A stretch of DNA of 11,603 nucleotides from Planctomycetota bacterium (lineage in GTDB: Bacteria; Planctomycetota; Phycisphaerae; Sedimentisphaerales; SM23-30), in assembly GCA_029573975.1 (NCBI GenBank), contig JAKQBU010000602.1, forward strand, positions 1 to 11,603, written 5' to 3'. The position numbers and the translations under genes were made by a program. Of this stretch, positions 1 to 7,077 are shown piece by piece. Each line of letters starts with the position of its first letter. Positions within the stretch are counted from its first letter, which is position 1. Under the pieces are notes generated by a model. It saw only the letters and a list, made by a program, of their open reading frames with translations, was not told the DNA's origin and ran no database searches.

Positions 1-926
1 AGAATATCCTCGATTACCTGCCCCTTGGTCGTCCCGTCAAAGCGGCTTTTCGAGGTCAGTAAGACCCGGTGCGGCAGCACATAAGGAATCAGCCGCTGAA
101 TATCGTCCGGCGTTACATAATCCCGGCCGGCATAATACGCCGCCGCCTGCGCCGCCCGCGACAGCATGATCGAGCCGCGGGGACTGACCCCCAGCATCAA
201 ATGCGACTCCTCCCGTGTTTCCTTTACAATCGAGACAATATACCCTGACAGCGACGGATCCACATGCACCCCCTGTACTTCTTCCTGCATCCGCCGCACC
301 TGTTTCAGATCCAGCACCGGGGCCACCCGTTCCAGCGGATGGTCGTGCGTATAGGATTGCAGGATATCGACCTCCACCTCCGCCGACGGATAGCCGATAT
401 CCAGCCGCACCAGGAACCGGTCCAGTTGCGCCTCCGGCAGGGGATAGGTCCCGTGAAAATCCACCGGATTCTGCGTCGCCAGCACCATAAACGGCTGCTC
501 CAGCTTATAACTCTGCCCCTCGATCGTCGCCTGCGATTCGTTCATAGCCTCCAGCAGGGCTGACTGCGTCCGCGGCGAGGCCCGGTTAATCTCATCGGCC
601 AGCAGAATATGGCAGAAAATCGGACCCCGCCGGAAATCAAACGACCCGCTGACCGGGTTGTACACCGACGAACCGAGAATATCCGCCGGCAGCAGGTCCG
701 GCGTGAACTGAATCCGATGAAAATCAGCGTCGATACTCCGGGCCAGGGCCTTGGCCAGCGTGGTCTTACCCACCCCGGGTATGTCCTCCAGCAGCACCGA
801 TCCCCCCGCCAGCATCGCAATCAGCAGGATATCGATACACTCCGCCTTCCCGTAGATCACACTCTGCAAATTCTGCCGCAACGCCGCAAACGCCTCTTCC
901 TTCCCTTTTACCAGCATTTCTGTCAT
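1..926 (-). CDS. MoxR-family AAA+ ATPase, C-terminus cut by window edge
   Basis: I read 308 codons of a MoxR/AAA_3-type ATPase, with the frame open to the left edge. MoxR ATPases act as cytoplasmic chaperone-like remodellers that typically work with von Willebrand A-domain or DUF58 proteins. Visible motifs are Walker A (PGVGKTT, residues 50-56), Walker B (HILLADEINR, 106-115), sensor 1 (ATQNP, 150-154), the arginine-finger segment (YPLPEAQLDRF, 161-171) and sensor 2 (GVSPRG, 246-251). All key residues are present. Family members are usually about 320-330 residues, so only the last 10-25 should be missing. The ATG at 924-926 is the first start after an in-frame TAA, with a weak purine-rich GAGAAA upstream; a second in-frame ATG lies three codons in. 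The usual partners (DUF58, vWA, transglutaminase genes) would lie downstream, outside the window. The family call is firm; the cellular client is unknown. Confidence 0.95.
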   Translation of the reverse strand, partial: MTEMLVKGKEEAFAALRQNLQSVIYGKAECIDILLIAMLAGGSVLLEDIPGVGKTTLAKALARSIDADFHRIQFTPDLLPADILGSSVYNPVSGSFDFRRGPIFCHILLADEINRASPRTQSALLEAMNESQATIEGQSYKLEQPFMVLATQNPVDFHGTYPLPEAQLDRFLVRLDIGYPSAEVEVDILQSYTHDHPLERVAPVLDLKQVRRMQEEVQGVHVDPSLSGYIVSIVKETREESHLMLGVSPRGSIMLSRAAQAAAYYAGRDYVTPDDIQRLIPYVLPHRVLLTSKSRFDGTTKGQVIEDI

Positions 927-998
927 AACTTTTTCTCGCAAAGATAGTTAAATCATTCCAATCCCATCCCCGCATTCCATCCGTCTCCCCTGAAAAGT

Positions 999-1020
999 CC
1001 TTTCGCCTGCTGGCGGGAGG
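999..1020. repeat. Short inverted repeat (hairpin 1) between moxR and the coiled-coil gene
   Basis: The arms CCTTTCGCC and GGCGGGAGG flank a TGCT loop. Read as plus-strand RNA this gives a 9-bp stem with two G:U pairs. No T-tract follows on either strand, so it does not look like an intrinsic terminator, and no gene reads into it. It may be a dispersed extragenic palindrome or a leader structure. The remainder of the 274-bp gap (927-1200) shows no gene and no promoter I would trust. Confidence 0.35.
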
Positions 1021-1036
1021 TTATCGTGACAGGGTT

Positions 1037-1054
1037 TTGGGGCTGGAACCCCAA
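1037..1054. repeat. Short perfect inverted repeat (hairpin 2)
   Basis: TTGGGG and CCCCAA form a perfect 6-bp stem around a 6-nt CTGGAA loop. It lies only 16 bp beyond hairpin 1. There is no following T-run. The two GC-rich hairpins stand out from the AT-richer sequence that follows towards the coiled-coil start. Function is unknown; a dispersed repeat or a regulatory leader is possible. Confidence 0.35.
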
Positions 1055-1200
1055 CGTAAAACAACCATGAATTATTCACAAATAAGCCCAAAATGCAAGT
1101 AAATTGCCTCCAATTCTTTGTCGATAAGGAAGATATGTAAATCTATGCTTTTTAACGGCAGGCTCTGAAAAGGATCCCGATAAAGAGAGGCAGAAATAGT

Positions 1201-4200
1201 ATGAATTGGCAGGAGCTGATGGAGGAACTGACCCGGCACAGTGAGAACGAAGAAAACCTGCGCCGGAACAATGGGGACTTGAAGGAGCGTTTGGTGCAAA
1301 GCACCAATCAGCTTCTTCATATCCATACTGTTTTGCAGGGTACGATTGCAGCGCGGAATCATGCGGAACGGGTTTTGGCCCAAACACGGAAGGGGTGCGA
1401 AGAGCAAAAACGAGCCTTCGCAACCGAGCGACGGACCATCACCGCCCAATGGCAGCGGGAGCAGATGCGGCGTGGGGAGCTGGAGAAGGTTTGGCAGCAG
1501 CAGCAACTGGAATTTCAAAACGCCCGCCAACTCTGGGCGGCGGAGAAGGCTACCCTGCATACACAACTGCAACGGGAAACCGCCCAGCGCTGCCTGGTAC
1601 AGAAAAACCTGGATCAAATCCATAAAACCCTGCAGGAGGAAAGCCAGGAATGGGCGAACCGCCGGCAGGCGTTGGAAACGGCCCTGGCGGAGATCCGGGA
1701 GGAATTGGAACAAAAAACCCAAGCCTGGCAAACGGAGCAGATGCGGGTGGAGGAGGAGCTGCATCAGCGGCAGCAGCAGGCCCGGCTGGCGGAGGAGTCG
1801 CGGGCCAAGGCGCATGACCTGCTGGAAGAGCGCATTCTGGTTTGGAATCAGGATCGCCGCCGGCTGGAAGAAGATATTCAACAGCAGAAAAATACCTGCC
1901 AACAAAAAGAAGACGAGCTTCAACAGGTTCGGGACCTTTTACAACATGTTCAGCAGAACTGGTCTGACAAATATGACTTGTTAAAAGATCAACTGGCCGG
2001 AGCCAACCGGAAATATCAGCAGCAGGAGGAGGCCCGGCTGTATGAGCAGAAATATTACCAGAAGGAATATGAACGTATCCAGGGGGAAGCGGAGCAGCAG
2101 GTATCCCAGCTTCAGCAGTCCTGCTGGGAAAAGGAAGAGGCCGTAACGAAATTTCAACAGGAACTGGCTATCCTTCACGAGGAACTGGAATCCCAGACGA
2201 GGCAATGGGAATCCAACCGGCAAGCGTGGCAGGAACAATTGAGCCAGGCGCAGGCGGAAACCGAAGAAATGCAGCAGGAATATGGCCGGCAGCGGCAAAC
2301 GTGGGAGGCAGAGCAGCAGCAGTATCGGCAGCAACTGGAAGAGACCGGGAAGGAGAATGAGGAGCAAAGCAGACGGCGGCAGCAGGCGGAAGAGGAGCTG
2401 GTGCAGCAGAACCGAAGGTATGAGCAGGAAAGGGAGCAATTCCGCTGTGAATTAGAAGAACGGGCCAACCAAGGTAACCAGATACAAAATGAACTTAATC
2501 AGATTCAGGCTGAATATGCCCAGGCCAGGCAGGAGTGGCAGCAGGAACGAGAGAGGTCTCAGCAGGAATGGAACCGAACGGCCGGGGAATTGCGGCAGGC
2601 ACAGGAGCAAAAGCAGCAGTTGGAGAAAGACTGGTCTGCCAAATATGACCGGCTGCAGAATCGCCTCTCGGAAGTAACACAGCAATCACAGCAGGAACAG
2701 CAGCGGCAAAGCGATCAGAAAGAACAAGAATTACAGGAGGCACAAGTTCGATTCCAGCAAAGCCAGCAGGATTGGACCAGCCAATGCCAGTCCTTGCAGG
2801 ATTCCCTTTCGGCTGCGAACCGAAAGTTGGAGGAACAGAAAAAGAAATGGCAAGTGGAACGGGAAGAATTACAGCAGAAGTCCCAGGAAGCGGAAGAGGA
2901 ATTTCACAAACAAAGCCAAGGCTGGGACCGGCGGCGAGCGAAGTTGGAATCGCAACTAAACCAGCAGCAGACAATATGCCGGCAGCGGGATGAGGAACTG
3001 AAGCAGGCTCAGGAATGCTTGCAGCAGGCCCGGCAGGATGAGGCCGCCCGCTATCAGTCTTTACAGGATACACTTGCCGCAGCCAACCGGGAGTATGAAC
3101 AGCAGCAGCAAACATGGCAACTCGAGCAGGAACACTATCAGCAGGAGATCGATACCGTCCGGAAGCAAGGGGAGGAAGAATGCCGGCGGCGGCAGCAGGT
3201 GGAAGAGGAGATGTCGCAGCTCCAGCAGCACTATCAGCGGGAGGCCGACCAACTTCGCGAAGAACTGGCCGAGCGAACCAGCCAGCAGGACCGGATCGAA
3301 AAAGAATTCGACAGGATTCAGGCCGAATATAGCCAGGAGCGCCGGCAATGGCAGCAGGAACAGACACAAACCCGGCAGGAATGGAACACCATCCGGGAAA
3401 AACTGGAGGAGGAAATCCGGTCCCGGCAGAAAGCAGGGGAACAATCGGAAGAAAATCTTGCCCAGGCTCAGCAGCAACTGGCAGAAATGCAAATCCAGCA
3501 TCGAAATCAGCTCCAGGATCGGGATCAACAACGGCAGCGGCTGGAAACAGAGCTTCAGCAGCTTCGCCAGGCCTCCCGGCAAAACGAGCAGGACCAGGCG
3601 GCGAACTATAAAGCGCTGGAAGAAACCTTTGCCGCCGCATCCCAACAGTTTGAGGAGCAAAAACAAAACTGGCAGGCGGAGCGGATATGGACCCAAAAGG
3701 AACAGGAGGAACAGAGCCGTCAGTATCAGCAGTTGCGAAGCGAACACCGCCGGATGCTCGATGAATATGAACAGCGGAATCAGACCTGGCAACAGCAGCA
3801 GAGGCACTATCAGCAGGAATTAGAAAAGACCCGGCAGGAGGCGGAAGAACAAAATACCCTGCGGCAACAAGTGGAAGAAGAATTGTCGCACGTGAATCAG
3901 AAGTACCAGCAAGAACGGGAACAAGCCCGGCAGGAGAGCAAAAAGGCGGCAAAAGAGCTGCAAAGCCGCAGCAAAAGCTGGGATCAGCAGCGTGCCAGGC
4001 TGGAGGCCGACGTGCAGCAACTGGGCCAGCAGCAGCAAGAGAAACAACAGCAGTTCCAGCAGATACAGCAAGAGTGGTCGGAGAAATGCCAGTCTTTGGA
4101 AGAGGCCCTTTCGAGGGCAAGTCAAGAGCGGATTCATCAGCAGCAGGAATGGCGGCAGGAACAGGAAAAGAACCGGCAGGAATTGCAGGCGGTCCGGGAA

Positions 4201-5712
4201 GAGCGGGATCGAGAAATCCAGCAGAGACAAGAGGAAGGCGACCAGTACCGGAAACAACTGGCTGAGACGAGCCAATATCTGGAAGAGATGCAACAGCAAT
4301 ATAGCATTCAGCTTCAAGACCAGGAGAAAAAGAATCATCAGTTCCAGAAGGACCTTCAGCAGCAGCAAAACCGGTATCGGCAAAAACAAGAGGAACTGCA
4401 GAAGACAGAGAAACACTGGTCTGCCCGATGCCAGGCCCTTGCCGACGCCCTGTCGGCTGTGAATCGGGAACAGGAGGAACAGAAACAAAAGTGGCAAACG
4501 GAACAGGATGCAGTTCAGAAGGAACTGGAAAAAACGATCGGGCACAGCCAACAACTGCAAACGGAATTCAGCCGTATCCTTGCGGAATATCAGCAATCCC
4601 GGCAAGGGTGGCAGGTGGAAAAGGAAGAGTTGGAGCAGGAACGGCGGGAGGCGGAACAGAAATTCCAGGGCCAAATCGAGGACTGGGGGCAACGATGCGA
4701 GCAAATGCAAGCAGAACTCCGGCAGCAGCAATCGCGGAGCCAGCAAATCCAACAGGAATTGGCGCAGACACGGGAGCAACTGCAGCAAAGGGAACAGGAC
4801 TGGTCCCGCCAATACCAATCGGCCCAGGATGCGCTCTCGGACCTCAAAGGGAAATACGAACACGAGCAGCAGTATTGGCAAACCGAACAGCAGAAATCTC
4901 AGCAGGAATTGAAAAAAATCGGGGAGGAATGGGACCGGCGAACTCATCAATGGCAAGAGGAACGAAGTCATTGGGAAGAACAATTGGCAGCGGCGCATAA
5001 AAATCTGGAGCAGAACCAGCTCCGCCATCAGGCCCTAACCGCAGAATGGCAGCAGCAATACCAAGAAGAAAAACACATGTGGCAGAAAGAACAGGAAAAA
5101 ATCCAGCGGGAACTGGATTCGGCACAGGAAAAACTGGGAAAGATTTGTGAAGAGCTGAAACGACGAACCAGTCAATGGCATCGTGACCGTAAAGAAGCAA
5201 AACAACAACAGAATCAGGCTCAGAATCACATCCACCAATTGGACCAGGACTGGGCTCAGCGATATCAGATTCTGGAGTCCGAACTCCAGCAGCAGCGGGC
5301 ACAGCGAGAGCAGCGGGAAGAAGACATACAGCGCCTTACGGAGAAATTACGGCGGATAGAACAAGACTGGTCGGCTAAATATCAGGTATTACAAGAGACG
5401 TTACAGAAGGTGAATCAGCAGTGGGAAGAACAGCAGCAGCTATGGCAAGTACAGCAGCAGGAAACCCAACTCTGCCTGGATACGGCCCAGCAGGAACTAC
5501 GGAAAACCCAGGAAGAACTGGGGGAAAAGGCCAAACCATCACCGGGTGAAGCCGAGGCAAGAAATCGCTGCCGGCCGGCGGCAGAACCGCAGCGGGAAGA
5601 ACGGGGTGAAACCTCCGATCCGGATGACCCGGCGAATGAAAAAATGAAGGAACGGTTCCGGAAAGAACTCGAACATCTGCGGGATATGATGAAAGAATCC
5701 GGCCTTTCCTGA
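1201..5712 (+). CDS. Giant proline-free Q/E/R-rich coiled-coil protein, 1503 aa, function unknown
   Basis: This is a single uninterrupted frame of 1503 residues. The ATG at 1201 is preceded by a good ribosome binding site (GAGAGG at 1185-1190, 10 nt spacer). Residues 1-1445 contain no proline and are dominated by Q, E, R, K, L and A, as expected of one continuous helical coiled coil. At 0.15 nm rise per residue the rod could be roughly 215 nm long. A short flexible Pro/Gly-containing segment follows from residue 1446, ending in a charged helix-like tail (about 1473-1503). I see no signal peptide, membrane segment, ATPase motif or globular head, so this is not an SMC or Rad50 protein. Trp is unusually frequent (about 43), mostly as WQxE, DWSxKY or WDxxR. 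Internal repeats are listed separately. It is divergent from the moxR gene and convergent with the AraC-type regulator, with no operon partner. A cytoskeletal or scaffold rod is plausible but inferred. Homology searches will be confounded by low complexity. Confidence 0.9.
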   Translation: MNWQELMEELTRHSENEENLRRNNGDLKERLVQSTNQLLHIHTVLQGTIAARNHAERVLAQTRKGCEEQKRAFATERRTITAQWQREQMRRGELEKVWQQQQLEFQNARQLWAAEKATLHTQLQRETAQRCLVQKNLDQIHKTLQEESQEWANRRQALETALAEIREELEQKTQAWQTEQMRVEEELHQRQQQARLAEESRAKAHDLLEERILVWNQDRRRLEEDIQQQKNTCQQKEDELQQVRDLLQHVQQNWSDKYDLLKDQLAGANRKYQQQEEARLYEQKYYQKEYERIQGEAEQQVSQLQQSCWEKEEAVTKFQQELAILHEELESQTRQWESNRQAWQEQLSQAQAETEEMQQEYGRQRQTWEAEQQQYRQQLEETGKENEEQSRRRQQAEEELVQQNRRYEQEREQFRCELEERANQGNQIQNELNQIQAEYAQARQEWQQERERSQQEWNRTAGELRQAQEQKQQLEKDWSAKYDRLQNRLSEVTQQSQQEQQRQSDQKEQELQEAQVRFQQSQQDWTSQCQSLQDSLSAANRKLEEQKKKWQVEREELQQKSQEAEEEFHKQSQGWDRRRAKLESQLNQQQTICRQRDEELKQAQECLQQARQDEAARYQSLQDTLAAANREYEQQQQTWQLEQEHYQQEIDTVRKQGEEECRRRQQVEEEMSQLQQHYQREADQLREELAERTSQQDRIEKEFDRIQAEYSQERRQWQQEQTQTRQEWNTIREKLEEEIRSRQKAGEQSEENLAQAQQQLAEMQIQHRNQLQDRDQQRQRLETELQQLRQASRQNEQDQAANYKALEETFAAASQQFEEQKQNWQAERIWTQKEQEEQSRQYQQLRSEHRRMLDEYEQRNQTWQQQQRHYQQELEKTRQEAEEQNTLRQQVEEELSHVNQKYQQEREQARQESKKAAKELQSRSKSWDQQRARLEADVQQLGQQQQEKQQQFQQIQQEWSEKCQSLEEALSRASQERIHQQQEWRQEQEKNRQELQAVREERDREIQQRQEEGDQYRKQLAETSQYLEEMQQQYSIQLQDQEKKNHQFQKDLQQQQNRYRQKQEELQKTEKHWSARCQALADALSAVNREQEEQKQKWQTEQDAVQKELEKTIGHSQQLQTEFSRILAEYQQSRQGWQVEKEELEQERREAEQKFQGQIEDWGQRCEQMQAELRQQQSRSQQIQQELAQTREQLQQREQDWSRQYQSAQDALSDLKGKYEHEQQYWQTEQQKSQQELKKIGEEWDRRTHQWQEERSHWEEQLAAAHKNLEQNQLRHQALTAEWQQQYQEEKHMWQKEQEKIQRELDSAQEKLGKICEELKRRTSQWHRDRKEAKQQQNQAQNHIHQLDQDWAQRYQILESELQQQRAQREQREEDIQRLTEKLRRIEQDWSAKYQVLQETLQKVNQQWEEQQQLWQVQQQETQLCLDTAQQELRKTQEELGEKAKPSPGEAEARNRCRPAAEPQREERGETSDPDDPANEKMKERFRKELEHLRDMMKESGLS
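1960..5445 (+). repeat. Recurrent 26-residue Trp module inside the coiled-coil protein
   Basis: A degenerate module recurs: W-x3-[YC]-x2-L-x3-[LF]-x2-[AVL]-[NS]-x9-W, with exactly 25 residues between first and last position. Copies begin at residues 525, 614 (E instead of W), 799 (Q instead of W), 959, 1073, 1201 and 1390, ending in Trp at 550, 639, 824, 984, 1098, 1226 and 1415. A related copy at 254 ends in Arg, and partial copies start at 478 and 1351. The module is often preceded by another Trp (W-D/N-x2-R type) at 39 residues (215-254, 575-614, 1162-1201, also 1351-1390), or at 32 (927-959) or 25 (1326-1351). These spacings differ by multiples of seven, as if whole heptads had been lost or gained. 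I derived this by counting codons by hand. Confidence 0.75.
2302..3927 (+). repeat. In-register internal duplication (three copies) in the coiled-coil gene
   Basis: Copy A begins at W368, copy B at W639 and copy C at W863. From A to B the offset is exactly 271 residues and holds without indels from W368/W639 through W446/W717 to W457/W728. Over the 79 residues W368-W446 I count about 36 identities. The B-to-C offset is exactly 224, held from W639/W863 to V667/V891. Landmarks are WxxxxxxYxQ, RRRQQxEEE, LxERxxQ and IQAEYxQ followed by W. This is more similarity than low composition alone would easily give, and points to growth of the rod by segmental duplication. Confidence 0.65.
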
Positions 5713-5724
5713 TGTCCCTTTTAG

Positions 5725-6735
5725 TCACCCGGCGCGAAACAGCTTGGGGGAGCAGCCGACGTAGCGTTTGAAGACATTGGCGAAATACTGGCTGGATTCG
5801 AAACCGCAGGAAAAGGCGATTTCCGTTATTTTTTTGTGGGGATGATATTTCAGGATATTTTTGGCCGCTTCGATGCGGCAATGGATCAGGTATTCGGTGG
5901 GGGACATGTTGGTGATCTGCCGGCAGTAGTGGGTGAAGCGGGAGCGGCCCAGATCGCAGTGTTTGGCCATCGACTCCAGCGTCCAGGGGTAATCGATATG
6001 TTTGGGCAGTGCTTCCAGGAACATCTCGACATTGCGCTTGGTGGTGGCCAGATGGGAATCGAGCTGAATGTCCTGCTCCTGGAGCATCTCGTACACTTCC
6101 AGAAACAATTCGTTGATGTTGAGCTGCAGGCGGGTCTGGACCTGTTCCGGCTGGCCGGTGCTGACATATTCGGCGATATTTTCGAAACAGCGTTCGATTC
6201 GTTCGTTGGCCTGCCAGACCGGCTGCTCGTTATAGCGTAACAGTTCCGTCAAGCGGGCCAAATCGCCGGGAGAGAAGGTAAACCAGTTGGGCCATTTCCA
6301 CGCCTCATTGGGCCGTCGGACCCCGACATCCAGAATCAGCCAGTGCATGCGGCTGGCATGGACCAGCGGGTCGCCCACTTTGTGCGGCTGCCAGGGCCGG
6401 GTTACGGTCAGGGCGCCGCTCTTGAGTTTGTATAATTTTTCTTCGACGATGAAATCCAGTTTCCCGCGGGTCAGATAGCCCAGTTCGATCCCCTCGTTGC
6501 GGTGCATCGGCAGACCCCAGGTTTGATCCTGTTTGGCATCCCACACACAGGCGACACAGAGTTCCGGCATGATTTTGGGCGGCAGCCTGTAGCCCGGATA
6601 ACTCCGGCGGGCAAAGGCGGCATGGGCCAGTTCCCCTCTTTCCTTGGCTTTCCGCAGCGGTTCACAGGAATCGGCCCGGTAGGTCCGGTCCACATCGTAA
6701 AAAATCGCAGGCTGTACTTTGGATGTTTTTTTCAT
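5725..6735 (-). CDS. AraC-family transcriptional regulator with N-terminal cupin domain
   Basis: The 336-residue protein has the classic AraC layout. An N-terminal cupin-like sensing domain is centred on residues 76-121 (HRNEGIELGYLTRG, then the WQPHKVGDP strand). A C-terminal double helix-turn-helix spans about 250-334: the first helix pair is around 252-271 and the family signature is at 301-334 (ITEIAFSCGFES, QYFANVFKRYVGCSP, F333). It should bind DNA and respond to a sugar-like ligand. I chose the ATG at 6733-6735; a TTG nine codons upstream is in frame but has no better ribosome site. Neither start has a clear Shine-Dalgarno. It is divergent from the oxidoreductase series and probably regulates it and itself through the repeats in the shared 342-bp gap. 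Its stop lies 12 bp from the coiled-coil stop. Ligand unknown. Confidence 0.93.
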   Translation of the reverse strand: MKKTSKVQPAIFYDVDRTYRADSCEPLRKAKERGELAHAAFARRSYPGYRLPPKIMPELCVACVWDAKQDQTWGLPMHRNEGIELGYLTRGKLDFIVEEKLYKLKSGALTVTRPWQPHKVGDPLVHASRMHWLILDVGVRRPNEAWKWPNWFTFSPGDLARLTELLRYNEQPVWQANERIERCFENIAEYVSTGQPEQVQTRLQLNINELFLEVYEMLQEQDIQLDSHLATTKRNVEMFLEALPKHIDYPWTLESMAKHCDLGRSRFTHYCRQITNMSPTEYLIHCRIEAAKNILKYHPHKKITEIAFSCGFESSQYFANVFKRYVGCSPKLFRAG

Positions 6736-6766
6736 GGGAAATTTTTGTATAAAATTTACCAATGGC

Positions 6767-6816
6767 TAATTTTGGTAGATTAACCGTTTTTTTTCAGGTA
6801 TTGTCAACCAAAATTA
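6767..6816 (-). promoter_or_regulatory. Candidate araC-type gene promoter bracketed by a perfect 10-bp inverted repeat
   Basis: On the minus strand a consensus -35 TTGACA (6807-6802) is followed after 17 bp by GTTAAT (6784-6779), a 4/6 match to the -10 box, placing the start near 6770. A perfect inverted repeat flanks it: TAATTTTGGT at 6767-6776 over the predicted start point and ACCAAAATTA at 6807-6816 abutting the -35 box, centres 40 bp apart. A shorter ACCAA/TTGGT pair (6758-6762 and 6772-6776) overlaps the downstream arm. The placement suits an operator for repression or autoregulation by the adjacent regulator. The promoter match and the repeat are visible; the binding is inferred. Confidence 0.5.
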
Positions 6817-6916
6817 CTGGAAAATGCAGAATTAAGCGGCCAGAATCTCAGGATGGATGTATGCTGGTGATGAATCTTTTGCATGGAAGAAGCAATTGAA
6901 AAGAGGAAGGGAGTCG

Positions 6917-6936
6917 GAATTATATTGAATTATATT
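6917..6936. repeat. Tandem 10-bp direct repeat in the divergent regulatory region
   Basis: GAATTATATT occurs twice head to tail (6917-6926, 6927-6936). A close variant with one extra T lies at 7023-7033, 45 bp before the first oxidoreductase start; 6917-6928 and 7023-7035 share the longer form ending in ATTGA. AraC-family proteins commonly bind direct repeats near helical periodicity, so these may be activator half-sites, but AT-rich chance is possible. I see no strong sigma-70 promoter on the plus strand here. The remainder of the 342-bp gap 6736-7077 contains no gene I can support. Confidence 0.4.
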
Positions 6937-7077
6937 CACGAATGATTAAACTTAGTCATTTCATCAGGTTCAGGCATCTGCGACCAGCCGCATTAGATTG
7001 ATTTTAACTCGCTGTTTCACATGAATTTATATTGACGTAAAGGAATAAACCGGAATTTTTTGCGAAAGGAAAAAAAC

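Noticed and set aside
542..820. Minus-strand frame starting inside the MoxR gene
   Set aside because: The MoxR frame on the same strand carries all the AAA+ motifs continuously from 926 to the edge; this frame is an Arg/Trp/Cys-rich shadow.
999..1054. Intrinsic terminator
   Set aside because: Hairpins are present but no T-run follows on either strand, and both neighbouring genes start here rather than end.
2495..4120. Long Pro/Ala-rich open frame on the minus strand inside the coiled-coil gene
   Set aside because: It is the complement of CAG/GAA/CGG-rich codons, which rarely produce stops in the antisense frame. It has no domain, no ribosome site and no conserved pattern.
3820..5028. Leu/Phe-rich minus-strand open frame that looks like a membrane protein
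   Set aside because: Antisense of CAG, GAA and AAG reads as CTG, TTC and CTT, so the hydrophobic look is a composition artefact. The same applies to the frames at 1072-1923, 1981-2439 and 3061-3807.
1495..5460. CAG-rich short repeats as a CRISPR array or microsatellite locus
   Set aside because: There are no spacers of regular length, and the CAG runs are short Gln codon clusters within an intact coding frame.
6736..6762. Upstream TTG start for the AraC-type regulator (9 extra residues)
   Set aside because: It has no ribosome site, and the ATG at 6735 is the normal start codon. The extension would also sit close to the predicted transcript start.
7060..7077. Upstream TTG start for the first oxidoreductase (6 extra residues)
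   Set aside because: The AAAGGA ribosome site lies inside this extension and is correctly spaced for the ATG at 7078.
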